Origin: Tetracentron sinense
Lineage: Eukaryota; Streptophyta; Magnoliopsida; Trochodendrales; Trochodendraceae
DNA: 64,000 nt
Direction: 5' to 3'
Assembly: GCA_015143295.1 (NCBI GenBank)
Contig: CM026571.1
Coordinates: 33,756,505-33,820,504 of the forward strand
The notes beneath the pieces were generated by a model. That model was given only the letters and a program-made list of their open reading frames with translations. It did no database searches and had not been told where the DNA came from. How positions within the stretch are numbered: the stretch's first letter is position 1; each line of letters opens with the position of its first letter. Positions 42,349 to 52,997 of the stretch are shown one piece after another. Made by a program: the position numbers and the translations under genes.

Positions 42349-44528
42349 TATCGCGACCCGAAATCCTTCGTAGGAGTTAGGAGAGACTTTAGACGTGACT
42401 ATCCTAACGTGGTAAACCATCCTGCAAAATATACAAGACATAACATATCGGAAGCGTAAATCAAAGTGCGGAAACCTGAACCCAAAAATTTCTTTTCTAT
42501 ACACGATCTGTATTCCAAGTTTGTACAATACATAAACCAAAACAAAAGTGGACATGCTCACTCATCAAAATACAGAAGAAGTCTCTCCCTCTCACTCACT
42601 TTCAATAATGCCTAGGATAAGACCACCTATCTAAGTTCCTACCCTCCTTTGGATAAGCCTCTGTCGAGTCCTCCTCATCGTAGTCCTCCTCGACCCATGG
42701 TCTGGGCACAAATATCGAAGCTCTGAACTGCCGATAGAACATGTACGATTGAGCATGGAATACTCAGCATCTGCCTACTACTAGCTAACAATGTTATAAT
42801 GTCAATAATATCATGTGCGCATTGAAGATAACAATTCATAATTCATGCATTGAACCAAATATAGAAATCATACTTCAAGACTTAACTTTGAGGTGCATAG
42901 CTTTAAAACTTCATTTTTAGAACTTTCGTAGGAAACAAAACATGTCTTATTCTTGCGTGTCTTATGAGAATTAGAGTTCTTGTGAGAATCAGGGTCCGTC
43001 TAAGTCTTAGCTTGTGAGTTTCATTGTGATCTTAGAGTTCTTATGAGTCTTATGAGCACTTTATGAGACTCCTTATGAGCCTTAAGAGCACTTGTGAAAT
43101 TTTTTATGAGACTTCCTTTCAAGATTCTTGTGAGCAAGGGGTTAGTACCCTGTAAAACCTGGGCTACCAACCTCCTTGACAATCCACCAAATTTATGAAA
43201 ATTTCTTAGAGCAAGAGGTTAGTACCCGTAAAACCCTGGGCTACCAACCTCCTTGACAATCCACAAAACTTATGAAAATTTCTTAGAGTAAGAGGTTAGT
43301 ACCCATAAAACCCTGGGCTATCAACCTCCTTGACAATCCACCAAATTTGAGAATTTCTTAGAGCTTAGCTTATGAGCAAGATGTTAGTACCCGAACTACC
43401 TTGAGCTACCAACATCCTTGACCAACCTTGTTTGGAGTGATTAATGCATATGAGATGATGTTTGTTGTTTCTTATGAGTTCCCTTATGAGTATTAAACTT
43501 TCGAGTACTTACGAGAAAACTGACAATACAATAATCTTACTTATTAGGAAAACAATCATACGAGGCATGTGCGTACATAATAGACTTGTGAGCATCATGA
43601 AAATCTTAGAGAAACGTTAAACATGAGACAAGAGTACAACATTTCATCTAAAGCAATTATGAAGGCATCCAACATCCATACATCTAGTAAAATCATTTAA
43701 ACAAGCTTTTCAAGAGGGTTTATACAAAATCATAAGCCCATTGTCTTAATACCATAGCAAAATTATGACAAAGCTAGGTAGTAGGGTATCTCTACCTTTG
43801 AGATTGGAGAAACTCTTGAGAAGAATTGAGAATGTGAGATCCAAGCTCCAAGGAAAGATCCAAGCTTGAAGAAGGAATCCAAGCTCCACCTTGATCACCC
43901 AAGATCCCTTGGTGAAAACCCTAGCCTTCCCCTTTCTTCCTCTCTAAATTCTCCTCTTAGAACTCTCTTGGGTTGCCTTAAGGGTTTATGAAACCCTAAC
44001 CACGAATTGGGGGCATTTATAGTAAAATGGGTGGTCAAAAGACCATCCTATCCTTAATGAAATGGTTCAATAGACCAAATTGGGCAAAACTTCGGGTGCC
44101 CAATCGATCAGCTAGGAGGGGCGGTTGACCATCCATGGGAAAAACCTTACTATTTAGCCAATTTTGGGCATTTCCTTTATAGTCGGTTAACCGGCCTTGA
44201 GGGGCGATCGATCAGCCCTGTACAACCAACTCACTGTTAGCTTGTTTTGAGCCTTTTCATGACAGTCGGTCGACTGGCCTTGAGGGGCGGTCGACCGGCC
44301 TTTGCAAATTTTGGTCATTTCTCTTGTTTTTTTTCCCATTTGTCACACGTAGAGTGATTCCACTCTTGTTTCTTGGCTTAACACCCATATATATATATTT
44401 GGTTTCAAATTGTTTTATTTAATCATCACACAAAATACATAGAAGACCTTTAGGCCAAAATCACTATTCATTGACACTATTCACATACACTAATCACCAA
44501 ATAGGAAATTGTGTTCCGGGGTTCTATA
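42349..44528 (-). mobile_element. Solo LTR F
   Basis: On plus coordinates TATCGCGACCCGAAATCC ... TGTTCCGGGGTTCTATA, both terminal TG/CA now TA. Flanks CTACC (42344-42348) and CTGCC (44529-44533) match 4 of 5, and joining them restores the host repeat GGAAACTACC-TATTCGCTC. Length 2180 bp, alignable with solo LTR E. Minus-strand TATA is at 44015-44022. Upstream (44100-44300) lie several palindromes, including GGTCGACC near 44289, GGTCGACT near 44269 and CGGTTAACCG near 44184. An internal threefold repeat (GGTTAGTACCC ... CCTGGGCTACCAACCTC) lies at 43140-43430. Confidence 0.85.
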
Positions 44529-44925
44529 CTGCCTATTCGCTCTCAAAATGCGAATCAAAGCTTCAAAGTCTTCAAGATACAAGACCAGAGTCAAAACCCT
44601 CCTAGGTATGAACGAAAACTATCTATTCGCTCTCAAAATGCTAATCAAAGCTTCAAAAGTCTTCAAGATACAAGACCAGAGTCAAAACCCTCCTAGGTAT
44701 GAACGAAAACTGTTTATTCGCTCTCAAAATGCACTTCAAAGTCTTCAAGATACAAGACCGGAGTCAAATCTCTCATAGGTATGAAAGAAAATTGCCTATT
44801 CGATCTCAAAATGCGAATCAAAGCTTAAAAAGTCTTCAAGATACGAGACTGAAGTCAAAACCTTTCTAGGTAGGAACGAAAACTACTTATTCGCTCTTAA
44901 AACGCGAATTAAAATGCCCCTTCTC
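44529..44925 (+). repeat. 91-bp tandem array in the Tat2 3' region
   Basis: Units start TATTCGCTCTCAAAATGC at 44534, 44624, 44715, 44797 (shorter unit) and 44888. Each continues with AAGTCTTCAAGATACAAGAC and GAGTCAAA-CCTCCTAGGTATGA. A further unit lies at 42290-42348, left of solo LTR F. The small ORFs here simply read through the repeat. Confidence 0.85.
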
Positions 44926-45545
44926 CCGAACTACGTTTGGCTTGATCCTATCATGGGTACGTAGGCAACCTGAGAAAATCAACTTGGGTTCAGCTAGTTC
45001 TTCTAAAAGAACACTATCCCCCTGAGATACAAAATCATTGTTGCTGTCCCTCAATATAGGCAAAACGAAGAAAAACTGTTATCTGGTGTTCTAAGAAGAA
45101 ACCACAACTCTATGGAAGGACTTCTCACCATCAAGGGAATGCGCTTAAATGAAGCATATTTGCTAACTACAACGAACGAATAACGGAACATTTCCCCTGA
45201 CCAATGTAAGATTCTCAAAGTGATACCATCCATGAGAACAAAACAAAAGCCTGCTAGACCTAAATCTCAAAAGACGGTCTAGGCAAAAATCAGGGTAACA
45301 AAGCTCGCTAAGTTGAAAACCCGAAAGGGAGGCTTAAGTAAAAATTAGAGCGACAATGATTCGCTAAGTTGAAAATCCGAAAGAATGGCTTAGGTAAAAA
45401 TTGGAAGCCCGTTGGACCAAAACTTCAAAAAAGAAGGTCTAGGAAAAATTTAGGGTAATAAAAAACTCACTAAACTAACACTCCAAGAGTCAGTTTAGGC
45501 AAAAGTTAGGCTACTTGACAGACTCCTGAATACGAGCTAAAAAGA
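44926..45545 (+). repeat. Second, diverged copy of the Tat2 integrase tail and repeat zone
   Basis: 45115-45240 aligns with the integrase C-terminus at 41760-41890: GLLTIKGM, NEAYLLTTTNE and CKILKV match GPYVIEKV, NGAYLLTSMDG and ARFLKR. 45240-45545 then repeats the CTAGACC/GGTCTAGG units of 41895-42290 in the same order, ending CTCCTGAATACGAGCTAAAA. The segment was therefore duplicated, with the 91-bp array between the copies. Confidence 0.75.
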
Positions 45546-45949
45546 TTCATAATTTATCAAAGACTTGCCCCTAAAAATACAAATCTGAACCTTCTTAGGT
45601 ACAAACGAAAACTACTTGCTTGTTCTAAAATACAAGTCTGAACCTTCCTAGATATGAATGGAAACTATCTACTTGCAAATACGAGTTTAAGTCACCCCTA
45701 TATTGGAACTACGTTTGAAATACCAATCCCTTGGGATGCAAAAAGAAAAAAGGGTCATATCACTAAAAAAAAGGAGTACAAGAGGAAAAACAAAATAGTC
45801 TTTTATTCATGGATAACAAAATTAGGGAACTCCATATAAATTAGAGAACTCACTTAAGTTTAACAAGTAGAATCTTGAGAACGTGTTACTAGCCCAACAA
45901 ACTTCTAAGTTAAACAAGCAGTATCTTGAATATAAGGTTGGAGGACGAA
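45546..45949. other. Tat2 3' remnant
   Basis: Diverged repeat units continue to about 45700 (TACTTGC-CTAAAATACAAGTCTGAACC). The rest is AT-rich without recognisable features. No copy of the Tat2 5' LTR follows, so the element is 3' truncated before the next LTR fragment. Confidence 0.5.
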
Positions 45950-46316
45950 TGTGTACTACTATGTGGAAAATAGTCTAGATGGATTGTGGATTTTACTGGG
46001 CTCTATACCTCACTCTCATTTTTTGTTTTCAGATCTTAAAGCGGTTGTCAGTTGGCAAGGAGCTACGCTTGATAGATTCTAGAAAGTGTACTGGTTCTTT
46101 AGTGACGCAAAAAATAAAGACTATTGTAGCAAGTGAGGTAATGCATTTGTTTATGATGAGTTATTGTGATGACCAATTGTTATTGCTTATGTAAGCTCAT
46201 AAGAAAAGTTTAAATTTCCCGTAATTTTGGTGGGCAAAGTCTTCTGCTGCGTGCTAATGACGATCAGCGCATGTGTCGAAACATGATTTCCTAAGGCGCG
46301 GGTTCGGAACGTCACA
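45950..46316 (+). repeat. Truncated LTR 3' end, same family as 1-1141
   Basis: TATGTGGAAAATAGTCTAGA, a GGGCT-CACTC block, TTTAAATTTCCCG and CTAAGGCGCGGGTTCGGAAC-GTCACA appear in the same order as at 773-1141. The left border is not sharp, and the upstream part of the LTR is missing. Its right end borders the hydrolase promoter region. Confidence 0.65.
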
Positions 46317-46759
46317 GTGAGCAAAATAAAAAGGTAAACAAAGAGAGGATAAGATGAACATAAGGGGGTGTGGGAGACGAAGATAGCTTTTTGTTCTTAA
46401 GTTAATCGCACGTGTACGACACGCACATGTTGAGACCTACAAAAGTTAATTTGAAAAGTCATGGCTTATTATTATTATTATTATTTTTTTTTTTTGTAAA
46501 GTTTTGGGCCTATTTTGGTTAAAAAAAAAGAAAAACCCCAAAAATGATTTATTTTAAATCCTGCGGTTAACAAAAGTTGTGTTGGCGGAAATCTAAGTAG
46601 CATTTCTGGCCACTACCACATGAATGGGAGGGACAATGTGGTGTCGTGGTGCCTTCTGGTTCTATCCCTCCAATGGTTGAAGTATATGAGCCCTCGCCTC
46701 GCCTCGCCCGCCCTCATTTACGAAGGAAGAAAAAGAAGGAGTAAGCGCATGCGTTGGGG
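46317..46759 (+). promoter_or_regulatory. Promoter and leader of the alpha/beta hydrolase gene
   Basis: Low-copy-looking sequence, AT-rich to about 46560, with an (ATT)n/T tract at 46468-46495 and an ACGTG-containing CGCACGTGTACGACACGCAC at 46409-46428. A 5' leader with GCCTCGCCTCGCCCGCC leads to the start at 46760. An upstream ATG at 46620 opens another frame overlapping exon 1, and a further ATG at 46749 is also out of frame; either could reduce initiation. No clear TATA box is seen. Confidence 0.45.
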
Positions 46760-48424
46760 ATGGCTTTGGCATCCCCATTTTCAGTTTCAGTTTCAGTTTC
46801 AATTTCAAGAAGAGCACCAATTGTGCACCACCACCACCACACATTCTTCGCTTCTGCACCACAACACAACTACCGCCCGGCCGTTATTCTTCCAGTTATA
46901 TATATTTGTTTTTTTTTTGAACTTTTGCCTTTATCTCTTCATGACCATGTACAAAGCAAAGCACCACTAACACTACACCTCCGTGTGGTTGGTTCAGGGC
47001 TTGGGCAACAATTCAAGCGATTACCACAAGTTGGAGGTTACCTTGAAAGAGAAGGGTGTGCCCACAGTGGTTGCTAAAGTTTCTAGAATTGATTGGCTGA
47101 GGAATGCTGCTGGTTTGGTGGACCCCAATTACTGGCGTGGAACTCTCCGCCCCCGCCCAGTTCTCGATTGGTACTCTCTTCTCTCACTTAATTAGTTTTA
47201 TGGAAGGAGATTTGTCTTAATTAATTTAATGGACATTCTGGATGCTTGCAGGTATCTGAATCGAGTGGATGAGGCTGTCCGCGAGGCTAAGCTTCTCGCT
47301 CAAGGTCTATCTATATATAGCTTTCTTTTCAGTTTCTTCTTTTAACAACCTTTATTTAATGAATTCCCAAAAATGAATAAATGGGTAGTTACTAGTTTCA
47401 TTTTTTGTTCAATTTCTGCTTCCTAGTACTATTGAGAACATTCTTTCAATTGCTCGACTCAAGACTCGACTCGACTCTACTGCACTACCTCACCATGTCA
47501 GAGCCACGCTAACATTCTTTCCATTGTTAATACTTAAGTCTCCATTGTGGATATTATTTCCATGATTAATATATCCTTGTTTTGTTTCTGAATCCCTGAA
47601 AACAATTGCATTATAGGTGGGAGTTTATCCTTAATTGGACATTCAGCTGGAGGATGGCTTGCACGTGTCTATATGGAAGAATTTGGGCTGTCCCATATTT
47701 CCCTACTATTGACTCTTGGATCCCCTCACCTGTACGTTATTGTCATATTTATTACTACTTCACAGACAACTGGTATAAGGTTGTTCATTAGATGAAGGAC
47801 ATGCAGTCTGATATAAATATTTGTAAGCAGGATGAAGAAATTAGTGATAATAATGGTACAATCCCTAAAATTTCACCTTATTATATGCTTAGTAAAGTCG
47901 TCTATTCGCTGGTTTACTGATTTTGTGATTATTAGCATTTCGAAGTTCCCTTCTTTATGGTTTTCAAAATTCCAGAATGCTTAAAGCTACATACGTGGTA
48001 GTCTTCATATAACGTTTTTTTTGGAAGGCAATTTTTTTAATTTATTGTAGAGTGCTTAAGATGCAAAATCATGTTTCCTAATGGAGTAACTCTAATTATG
48101 TTCATTGTTCCAGCATCTCATTTTGTGTTCAAACTATCAAAGTACATTTTGTGTTCAAATTTTATCAGCTCTGATACAATTATGACGAATGAAATAAAGC
48201 AAGTTCCATGGGATTCTGCATGCAAATTTAAATTTTCTAATGGGTGGAGTTTAATTTGAATTTTATCATGAAGATTCAGCAGTGACTATGTTTACTTTCA
48301 GGCCTCCCCAAAAGGGTTTGCCAGGAGTTATTGATCAAACAAGGGGCCTCTTGGATTATGTTGAAAGACATTGTGCAAAGGCTGTTTATACACAAAAGCT
48401 GAAATATGTATGTATTGCAGGGAG
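46760..48424 (+). CDS. Alpha/beta hydrolase, plastid-targeted, first five exons
   Basis: Exons 46760-46894, 46998-47170, 47252-47304, 47617-47731 and 48302-48424 all join in frame with GT-AG introns, giving 199 residues plus two bases. The first 45 residues (MALASPFSVSVSVSISRR, then a His run) look like a chloroplast transit peptide. The body then reads LGNNSSDYHKLEVTLKEKG, VVAKVSRIDWLRNAAGL, DPNYWRGTL and the nucleophile elbow LIGHSAGGWLARVY (GHSAG). It ends in YVCIAGR and a donor GTAAAT. The catalytic Asp and His, expected in the second half of a protein of about 350-400 residues, are not found. I do not know the substrate. The remaining exons must lie beyond the copia elements or be lost. 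Confidence 0.85.
46785..46818 (+). repeat. (TTTCAG)n hexamer repeat within the transit peptide
   Basis: TTTTCAGTTTCAGTTTCAG and diverged units encode the alternating VSVSVSIS stretch. It is a microsatellite in coding sequence and may vary in copy number without breaking the frame. Confidence 0.75.
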
Positions 48425-49161
48425 GTAAATTCAGAAATCATATCCTGTTAGCTTCTTTTTCTTCTCCAGAAATTGTCTGTCCTAAGCCAGCAATACGGGT
48501 ACTCAATGCTTGACATTTATCTTACCATTTTACTACTATACCTTTGTGCATTCATGTTGGAAAATATGGCTACCTGTGTAGCTTATGAAAAGAGAATGAT
48601 AAGTATGCACTCTCTTGTGGTTGCATAATATGTACAAAGCTTATAATGTGGGTTTTGTTTAGTTTTGAGATATTATTCTTTCCAGAACAATTTCTGCAGG
48701 GGCTTTATTGATAGTTCCCCACCACCCCTTGTTGTATGCAAGGGTTATCCTGCACTGCTATATGCTGCTAGACTATGGATTACAGAAGGAAGGTTATTTG
48801 CTATATGATTTGCTACCTTTTCATCAGAGAATATGGATCCTCATGAATGGTCTTGAGTAGCAATATAACATGCTTACTAAATTGATCAATCTATGTTAAT
48901 TCATGGTGTAACGATTTGCCCCATGCTTTCAAATTCTTTTAGGTATTTAGGCACTAATAAAAAACCAACTCCGATATTGTTTGACAAGTGAACTTTTCTC
49001 AATTTATAATGTTATTCTTTTCTGGATAGACCCTCTGGTACCTTACCTTCACAGGAGCATAGAACTTATAAATATATGAACAACAAATCTTATTATGAAG
49101 TGCTTAATTTGTATCTGTGGGATGACAGACAGGTTTTCTTCACTAGACAAATGAGATAAGA
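48425..49161 (+). other. Intron 5 of the hydrolase (start) and unassigned DNA
   Basis: It begins with the splice donor GTAAATTCAG. No further hydrolase exon is recognised. TTTCTGCAG at 48691-48699 resembles an acceptor but is followed by a short frame without family motifs. Confidence 0.45.
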
Positions 49162-49728
49162 TGTTGGAAAGTGTTTTGGATTGAAATTCGGGCAAAGAAT
49201 AGTTTTTTTTTGGGTTTCTTGTGTGTGTGTGGGGGGGGGGGGGGTGTTGTTCTCCTGGAGATATATAATTTGGGGAATTCCTTGATTGTGAGGGATTTGA
49301 ATTTGAATTTGAATTTGAGTCTCTATAAATCAGCCTCGGGTACAGACTTAGAATTATAACTTTTAAAATTCCTAGTCAGTGTAGGGTTGTGGTCCATGAT
49401 TCAGTAGTTAGTGTAGGGTTGTGATCCATGATTCAGTGGTTTTTTGGAATTGGTATCCATTTAGGTATTTCCTTTTGACTTGAGGAGAGTAGGTCTTGAG
49501 ATATCTGTGTGTTTGGAATTGTCGTAACTTGTAATCTTCACCAATAGTGGAAGCTCTTAGATCGTTGTTTCCCATAGACGTAGTCAGTCTTGTGATGAGC
49601 CACAAATATTGTCTTTCGCTTGTGTTCTTTCTTCTCTATTGTACTTCTTTTCTCTTTTCCATGTTCATAGAATTTCGACCCTGTTTCCGCACAACAGACG
49701 GATATCAGAGCTATGGTTTGCGTTTGTG

Positions 49729-50520
49729 ATGGTCACGAAGGATTTTAACATGAGGTTCAAGATGGAGAAGTTTAGCGGAAAGAACAATCTTAGTTTATGA
49801 AATGTTAAGGTTTGGGACATACTGATTGAACGGGTTCTGTACAAGGCCTTGAAGGGGAAAATGAAGAAGCATGTCGATATATCGGGGATGATTGGGAAGA
49901 TTATGATTGAGGGCTGTGAGCACGATCTGTTAGTGTCTTGCAGATGAGTTGCTATATAAAGTCATCAATGAGAAGTCTACAACAAAGCTTTGGACGAAAC
50001 TTGAAAGCCTCTATGGACCAGGTTCTTCACAACCGTTTGTACCTAAAGTGACAGTTGTACAGACTACAGATGAAAGAAAGTATGGGTTTCTCTGTTCATC
50101 TTTAAGTAGTTTAAAAAATTGTTTTGCCAGTTTTTGAGTATTGAAATTAAGCTTGAGGATGAAGACAGAGACTTATCCTGTTGTCATCCTCTCCTTCATA
50201 TGAGCATCTCATCTGCTCTATGGCAATGATAATATTGATATGGAGGATGTCAGTAAAACTATTCTCTCGAACAATTGTGAAAAAAAGTTCTTGGTTAAGG
50301 ATGCCTAGGCAGAAGGCTTGTTGGTCCGAGGCAAGACAAAGAAAAAGAGTTCTAGAAGTAAGAATAAATCTATATCAAAGTCTAAATCTAATAATGAGAA
50401 TGTGTGTGGAGGGGTTATTTTTTGTCATAAGAAAGGGCACATAATGTAGAGGTGTTTTAAACACAAAGGAAATGATAAAAAGGTTGGAAAATCCTGTCAC
50501 AGCTAGCGTTGCAGAGAATA
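49729..50520 (+). pseudogene. Copia element 1 gag
   Basis: Frames with stops read FKMEKFSGKNNLSL, KVWDILIERVLYKALKGKMK, then VINEKSTTKLWTKLESLYG, LLSSSPSYEHLI and, near 50400-50460, a zinc-knuckle remnant (FCHKKGHIM-RCFKHKG) lacking part of its cysteine set. This is the UBN2-type gag of Ty1/copia. At least five stops are present. Confidence 0.75.
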
Positions 50521-50559
50521 ACTTGGATGGGCTGAAATAGTCCTTTCAGTGACTGCTAG

Positions 50560-50960
50560 TACTAGTAGTGACCACTCTCTAGATGAGTGTATCCTTGATT
50601 CAGGTTCTTCTTATGATATGTGTCCCAATAGAAATGTTTGACACCTATAAAACAATTAACGGTGGTACAGTCTTCAAGGGAAATAACACCCCTTGCAAGA
50701 TCATGGAGATAGGTATGATCAAGATCAAAATTCATGATGGGATTGTGAGGACCTTGATAGACATTCAACATGTTTCAGTATTGAAAAATAATCTAGTCTT
50801 TGGGAACCTTAGACTCTAGTGGGCGTAAATACACCACAAGGTGGTCATGAATGTTGTAAAGGATGCCCTGGTTCCTATGAAGGGAAAGAAAATTGGGATC
50901 TATATGTTATCTGGGAACATAGTTACGTCATTACGTGTGGAGTATTGTATTGTTGGTTTC
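50560..50960 (+). pseudogene. Copia element 1 protease
   Basis: ECILDSGSSYDMCPNR holds the catalytic DSG of copia proteases. INGGTVFKGNNTPCKIMEIG and DGIVRTLIDIQHVSVLKNNL follow in order, and then the pre-integrase YMLSGN. The frame changes after DSGSS and stops near 50817. Confidence 0.75.
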
Positions 50961-51828
50961 TTATCCTGATATAGACTGAACAAGGTTATATGTATTCATA
51001 TGGGTCAATGAGCTAACAAGGTTTGGTAGAGTTAAGAAAACAAGTTGGATTGGCAGTGACATGATTGCGAAGTTAAGACTTCTATGAGCATTATGTATAT
51101 GGAAGCTGTATAGAGTGAGGTTCAATACACTATTCATTGCATGAAGGGTAAGCTCGATAGCATCCTTTTTTATTCTTTTGAGTCATGTAAGAGTTTCTTT
51201 GAAAGGAGGAATATTAGTTCCTTTTGTCTTTTATAGTTGACTTCATGAGGATGGTTTCCCTGATCACTTAGTAATTGAAGATACCTCAGAAATGGAAGAA
51301 AGAGGGGAAGTGAGGAAGAAACAGATATAGAAAGAGAAACAACCTCCTAAACGAAGGGGACTAAACAGGAACAAGAGGGATCCACCGAAGAATTGTTCAG
51401 AAGAGGTGGATTCGAACTAAATAGATGAAATAGAAGTGATCCGAATGAATGGAAAGGAAAAATAAACAAAAGATGAATTCCTCTCTTTAATGAGACATGC
51501 TATAAAAATAGCTTACTTTATGAAAACTCTTATCTGGATGAGAATCAAGAAAATTTGAAGCTATCCATACTTAAAGATAAAGATATCGTCTAGTTTGAAA
51601 AACCTCTTGTGACTCTTCTTTTCGACTATAAACGATGGAATCTGAAGTCTTTATTACAAAATCAGTGCAAAGCGTGGTCAAGAGGCAAATAGGCAAGAAG
51701 CGCTTGAGAATGGACGATGGGATTGAATTTTGACACTAGGAGTATGTGTTTTATAATTCATCTGAAATTTTGTTTGTTCCTTTTGTCTTTCATAGATGAC
51801 TTCTTGAGGAAGGTTTGAATTTATACCA
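50961..51828 (+). pseudogene. Copia element 1 degraded integrase region
   Basis: Mostly unreadable. TFCLLSFIDDFLRKV-like sequence at about 51775-51815 matches the integrase phrase IDDFSRKVW. A related block GTTCCTTTTGTCTTTTATAG occurs at 51218-51237, suggesting duplication or rearrangement in this region. Basic residues near 51330 (PPKRRGLNRNKRDPPK) resemble the linker after integrase. Confidence 0.4.
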
Positions 51829-52353
51829 ACCTTCTCACTAGTCACCGCCGGCCCTGCACCGTGGAAAAGGTCACCCCATCAAGGGAGACTCCATTAACTT
51901 GCTGCTACCCCTGCATTGCAGACACAATCATACCATCAAAGGATACTGCATTGACTCACCACCACCCCCATGCCATGGATGCGGTCACTCCATAAGGGGA
52001 GACTCCATCAACTCGCCGCCAACTACGTGCCCTGAATGACATCATTTCTAATTGAATGACGTCAGCAAGGATCCAACGGCTTCACGCCACAGACTCTCTC
52101 CAATTTCCAGGGAGGTATTTGTTTGGATGCATTTCATATAATGAGAACATCTATGGAATGTAATTCTAGCATCACTCTCAACCCATGTACTCCAGGGTGT
52201 AGACCCTGCCACTTTTGCTGTGGTGATGCATCGAGCAAATGGTGTAGGGTGCTGCTCATCCCCACCCCGAAGGGACACCATGAATGTAAACCAGCAGGCC
52301 CAAAAATGCATACGGGTCATCTGCAACAGCCAATACCTGCCATGCATAAGGGG
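51829..52353. repeat. 62-bp tandem repeats and unassigned DNA between copia elements
   Basis: At about 51841-52020 three units carry CACCGCC-CTGCACCGTGG or variants, GGTCACCCCATCAAGGGAGA and CTCCATTAACTTGCTGC. 52030-52070 has TGACATCA and TGACGTCA eleven to twenty bases apart, similar to bZIP sites. The minus ORF at 52048-52347 has no domain I know. Confidence 0.55.
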
Positions 52354-52592
52354 TGTTGATAGGGGTATTTATGGTATTTCATGGTATTAGCTATACCATG
52401 TGTATTATTCGTACCATGTCTAGTACGCCTAGTACACATAAGGGTAAATATGTAATTCTCCATTTAAGTAATAATATATAAAGGAGAAGAGAGAAGTGAA
52501 TCACAATCTCTCTAATCCCTCTTTTCCTCTTTTCTCTTCTGCCTCTTTCTATTATTTTTCTTCTTCTTTTTTCTTCCTCTTCCTCTTTCTAC
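52354..52592 (+). repeat. 5' LTR of copia element 2 and adjacent primer-binding site
   Basis: The short LTR starts TGTTGATAGGGG, contains TATATAAAGGAG (about 52475) and a CT-rich 3' half, and is followed at 52594-52605 by TGGTATCAGAGC, complementary to the 3' end of initiator tRNA-Met, the standard copia primer-binding site. The right terminus (TTTCTACT) seems mutated from ...CA. Confidence 0.75.
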
Positions 52593-52997
52593 TTGGTATC
52601 AGAGCATGAATTCAAGGCATGCTTTTTTGTTGTTCTTTTTGCATGGGTGTCCCTCCAATCGAGCCCTTATAGGAGGAAGGAGAGGGGGCCATTCAAGTGG
52701 GATTGGAGGACCCACTGCTCACTCTTGTCTCCTTGGTTGGAACTCATCTACCTCTTTATGATGCTCCAGTCTCTTCGCCGTGAAGTTGAAGTTATGTGGC
52801 AGTTTATAGTCCAGTTAGAAGTTCCCTTAGCTGCATCCACTTCTGTGTATGCTCTATCAGGTACCTTTTCTACAACTCCCAGTGCATCCCTTTCAGCTCC
52901 TAGTCTCTCTTGGATCATTGATTTAGGAGCCTCTGATCATATGACTAGTGTGTTCACTTTTTCTCCTCTTATCATATTTACTTGAGTAGAGATAAAG
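52593..52997 (+). pseudogene. Copia element 2 gag remnant and protease start
   Basis: One open frame of 130 codons ends with SLSWIIDLGASDHMTSVF, the copia protease active-site loop (D-x-GAS-HM; here DLG instead of DSG). Gag between the primer-binding site and protease is far too short, so an internal deletion has occurred. TAAAG at 52993-52997 is the target duplication of solo LTR D. Confidence 0.65.

Larger units (their letters stand above)
21931..45945 (+). mobile_element. Tat2: interrupted Tat-like gypsy element, 3' LTR missing
   Basis: The backbone pieces are collinear on the plus strand: 5' LTR (about 21931-23153), primer-binding site, long leader with tandem arrays, gag (29589-31420), protease (32935-33315 plus 35480-35620), RT (37040-38137), integrase (41031-41890) and a 3' non-coding zone of tandem repeats (41895-45945). 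Later insertions split it: solo LTRs at 24860-29483, 33316-35447 and 42349-44528, and a truncated copia at 38143-41030 that replaced the RNase H to integrase segment. Gag and protease motifs resemble Tat/Ogre elements; aRNH is deleted, so lineage is inferred. No 3' LTR is found before 46316. Confidence 0.75.
49162..51828 (+). mobile_element. Truncated copia element 1 (TORK-like)
   Basis: A probable 5' LTR is at 49162-49696 (TGTTGGAAAG ... TTTCCGCACAACA; TATA in CTCTATAAATCAG near 49320). A primer-binding site related to initiator Met tRNA (ATATCAGAGC, 49702-49711) follows, then gag, protease and a scrap of integrase in the same direction. A poly-G tract (49229-49242) and a 38-bp duplication (49377-49452) lie inside the LTR. 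No RT, RNase H or 3' LTR follows. The left target duplication cannot be checked. It lies in or beyond intron 5 of the hydrolase gene. Confidence 0.65.

Noticed and set aside
46620..46970. 116-codon ORF starting upstream of the hydrolase ATG
   Set aside because: It is in another frame, runs through the exon 1/intron 1 boundary and gives low-complexity peptide; treated as a possible upstream ORF only.
49162..49696. Exon 6 of the hydrolase
   Set aside because: The stretch fits a copia 5' LTR (TGTTGG start, TATA box, CCGCACAACA end, primer-binding site after it), and no hydrolase motif is present.
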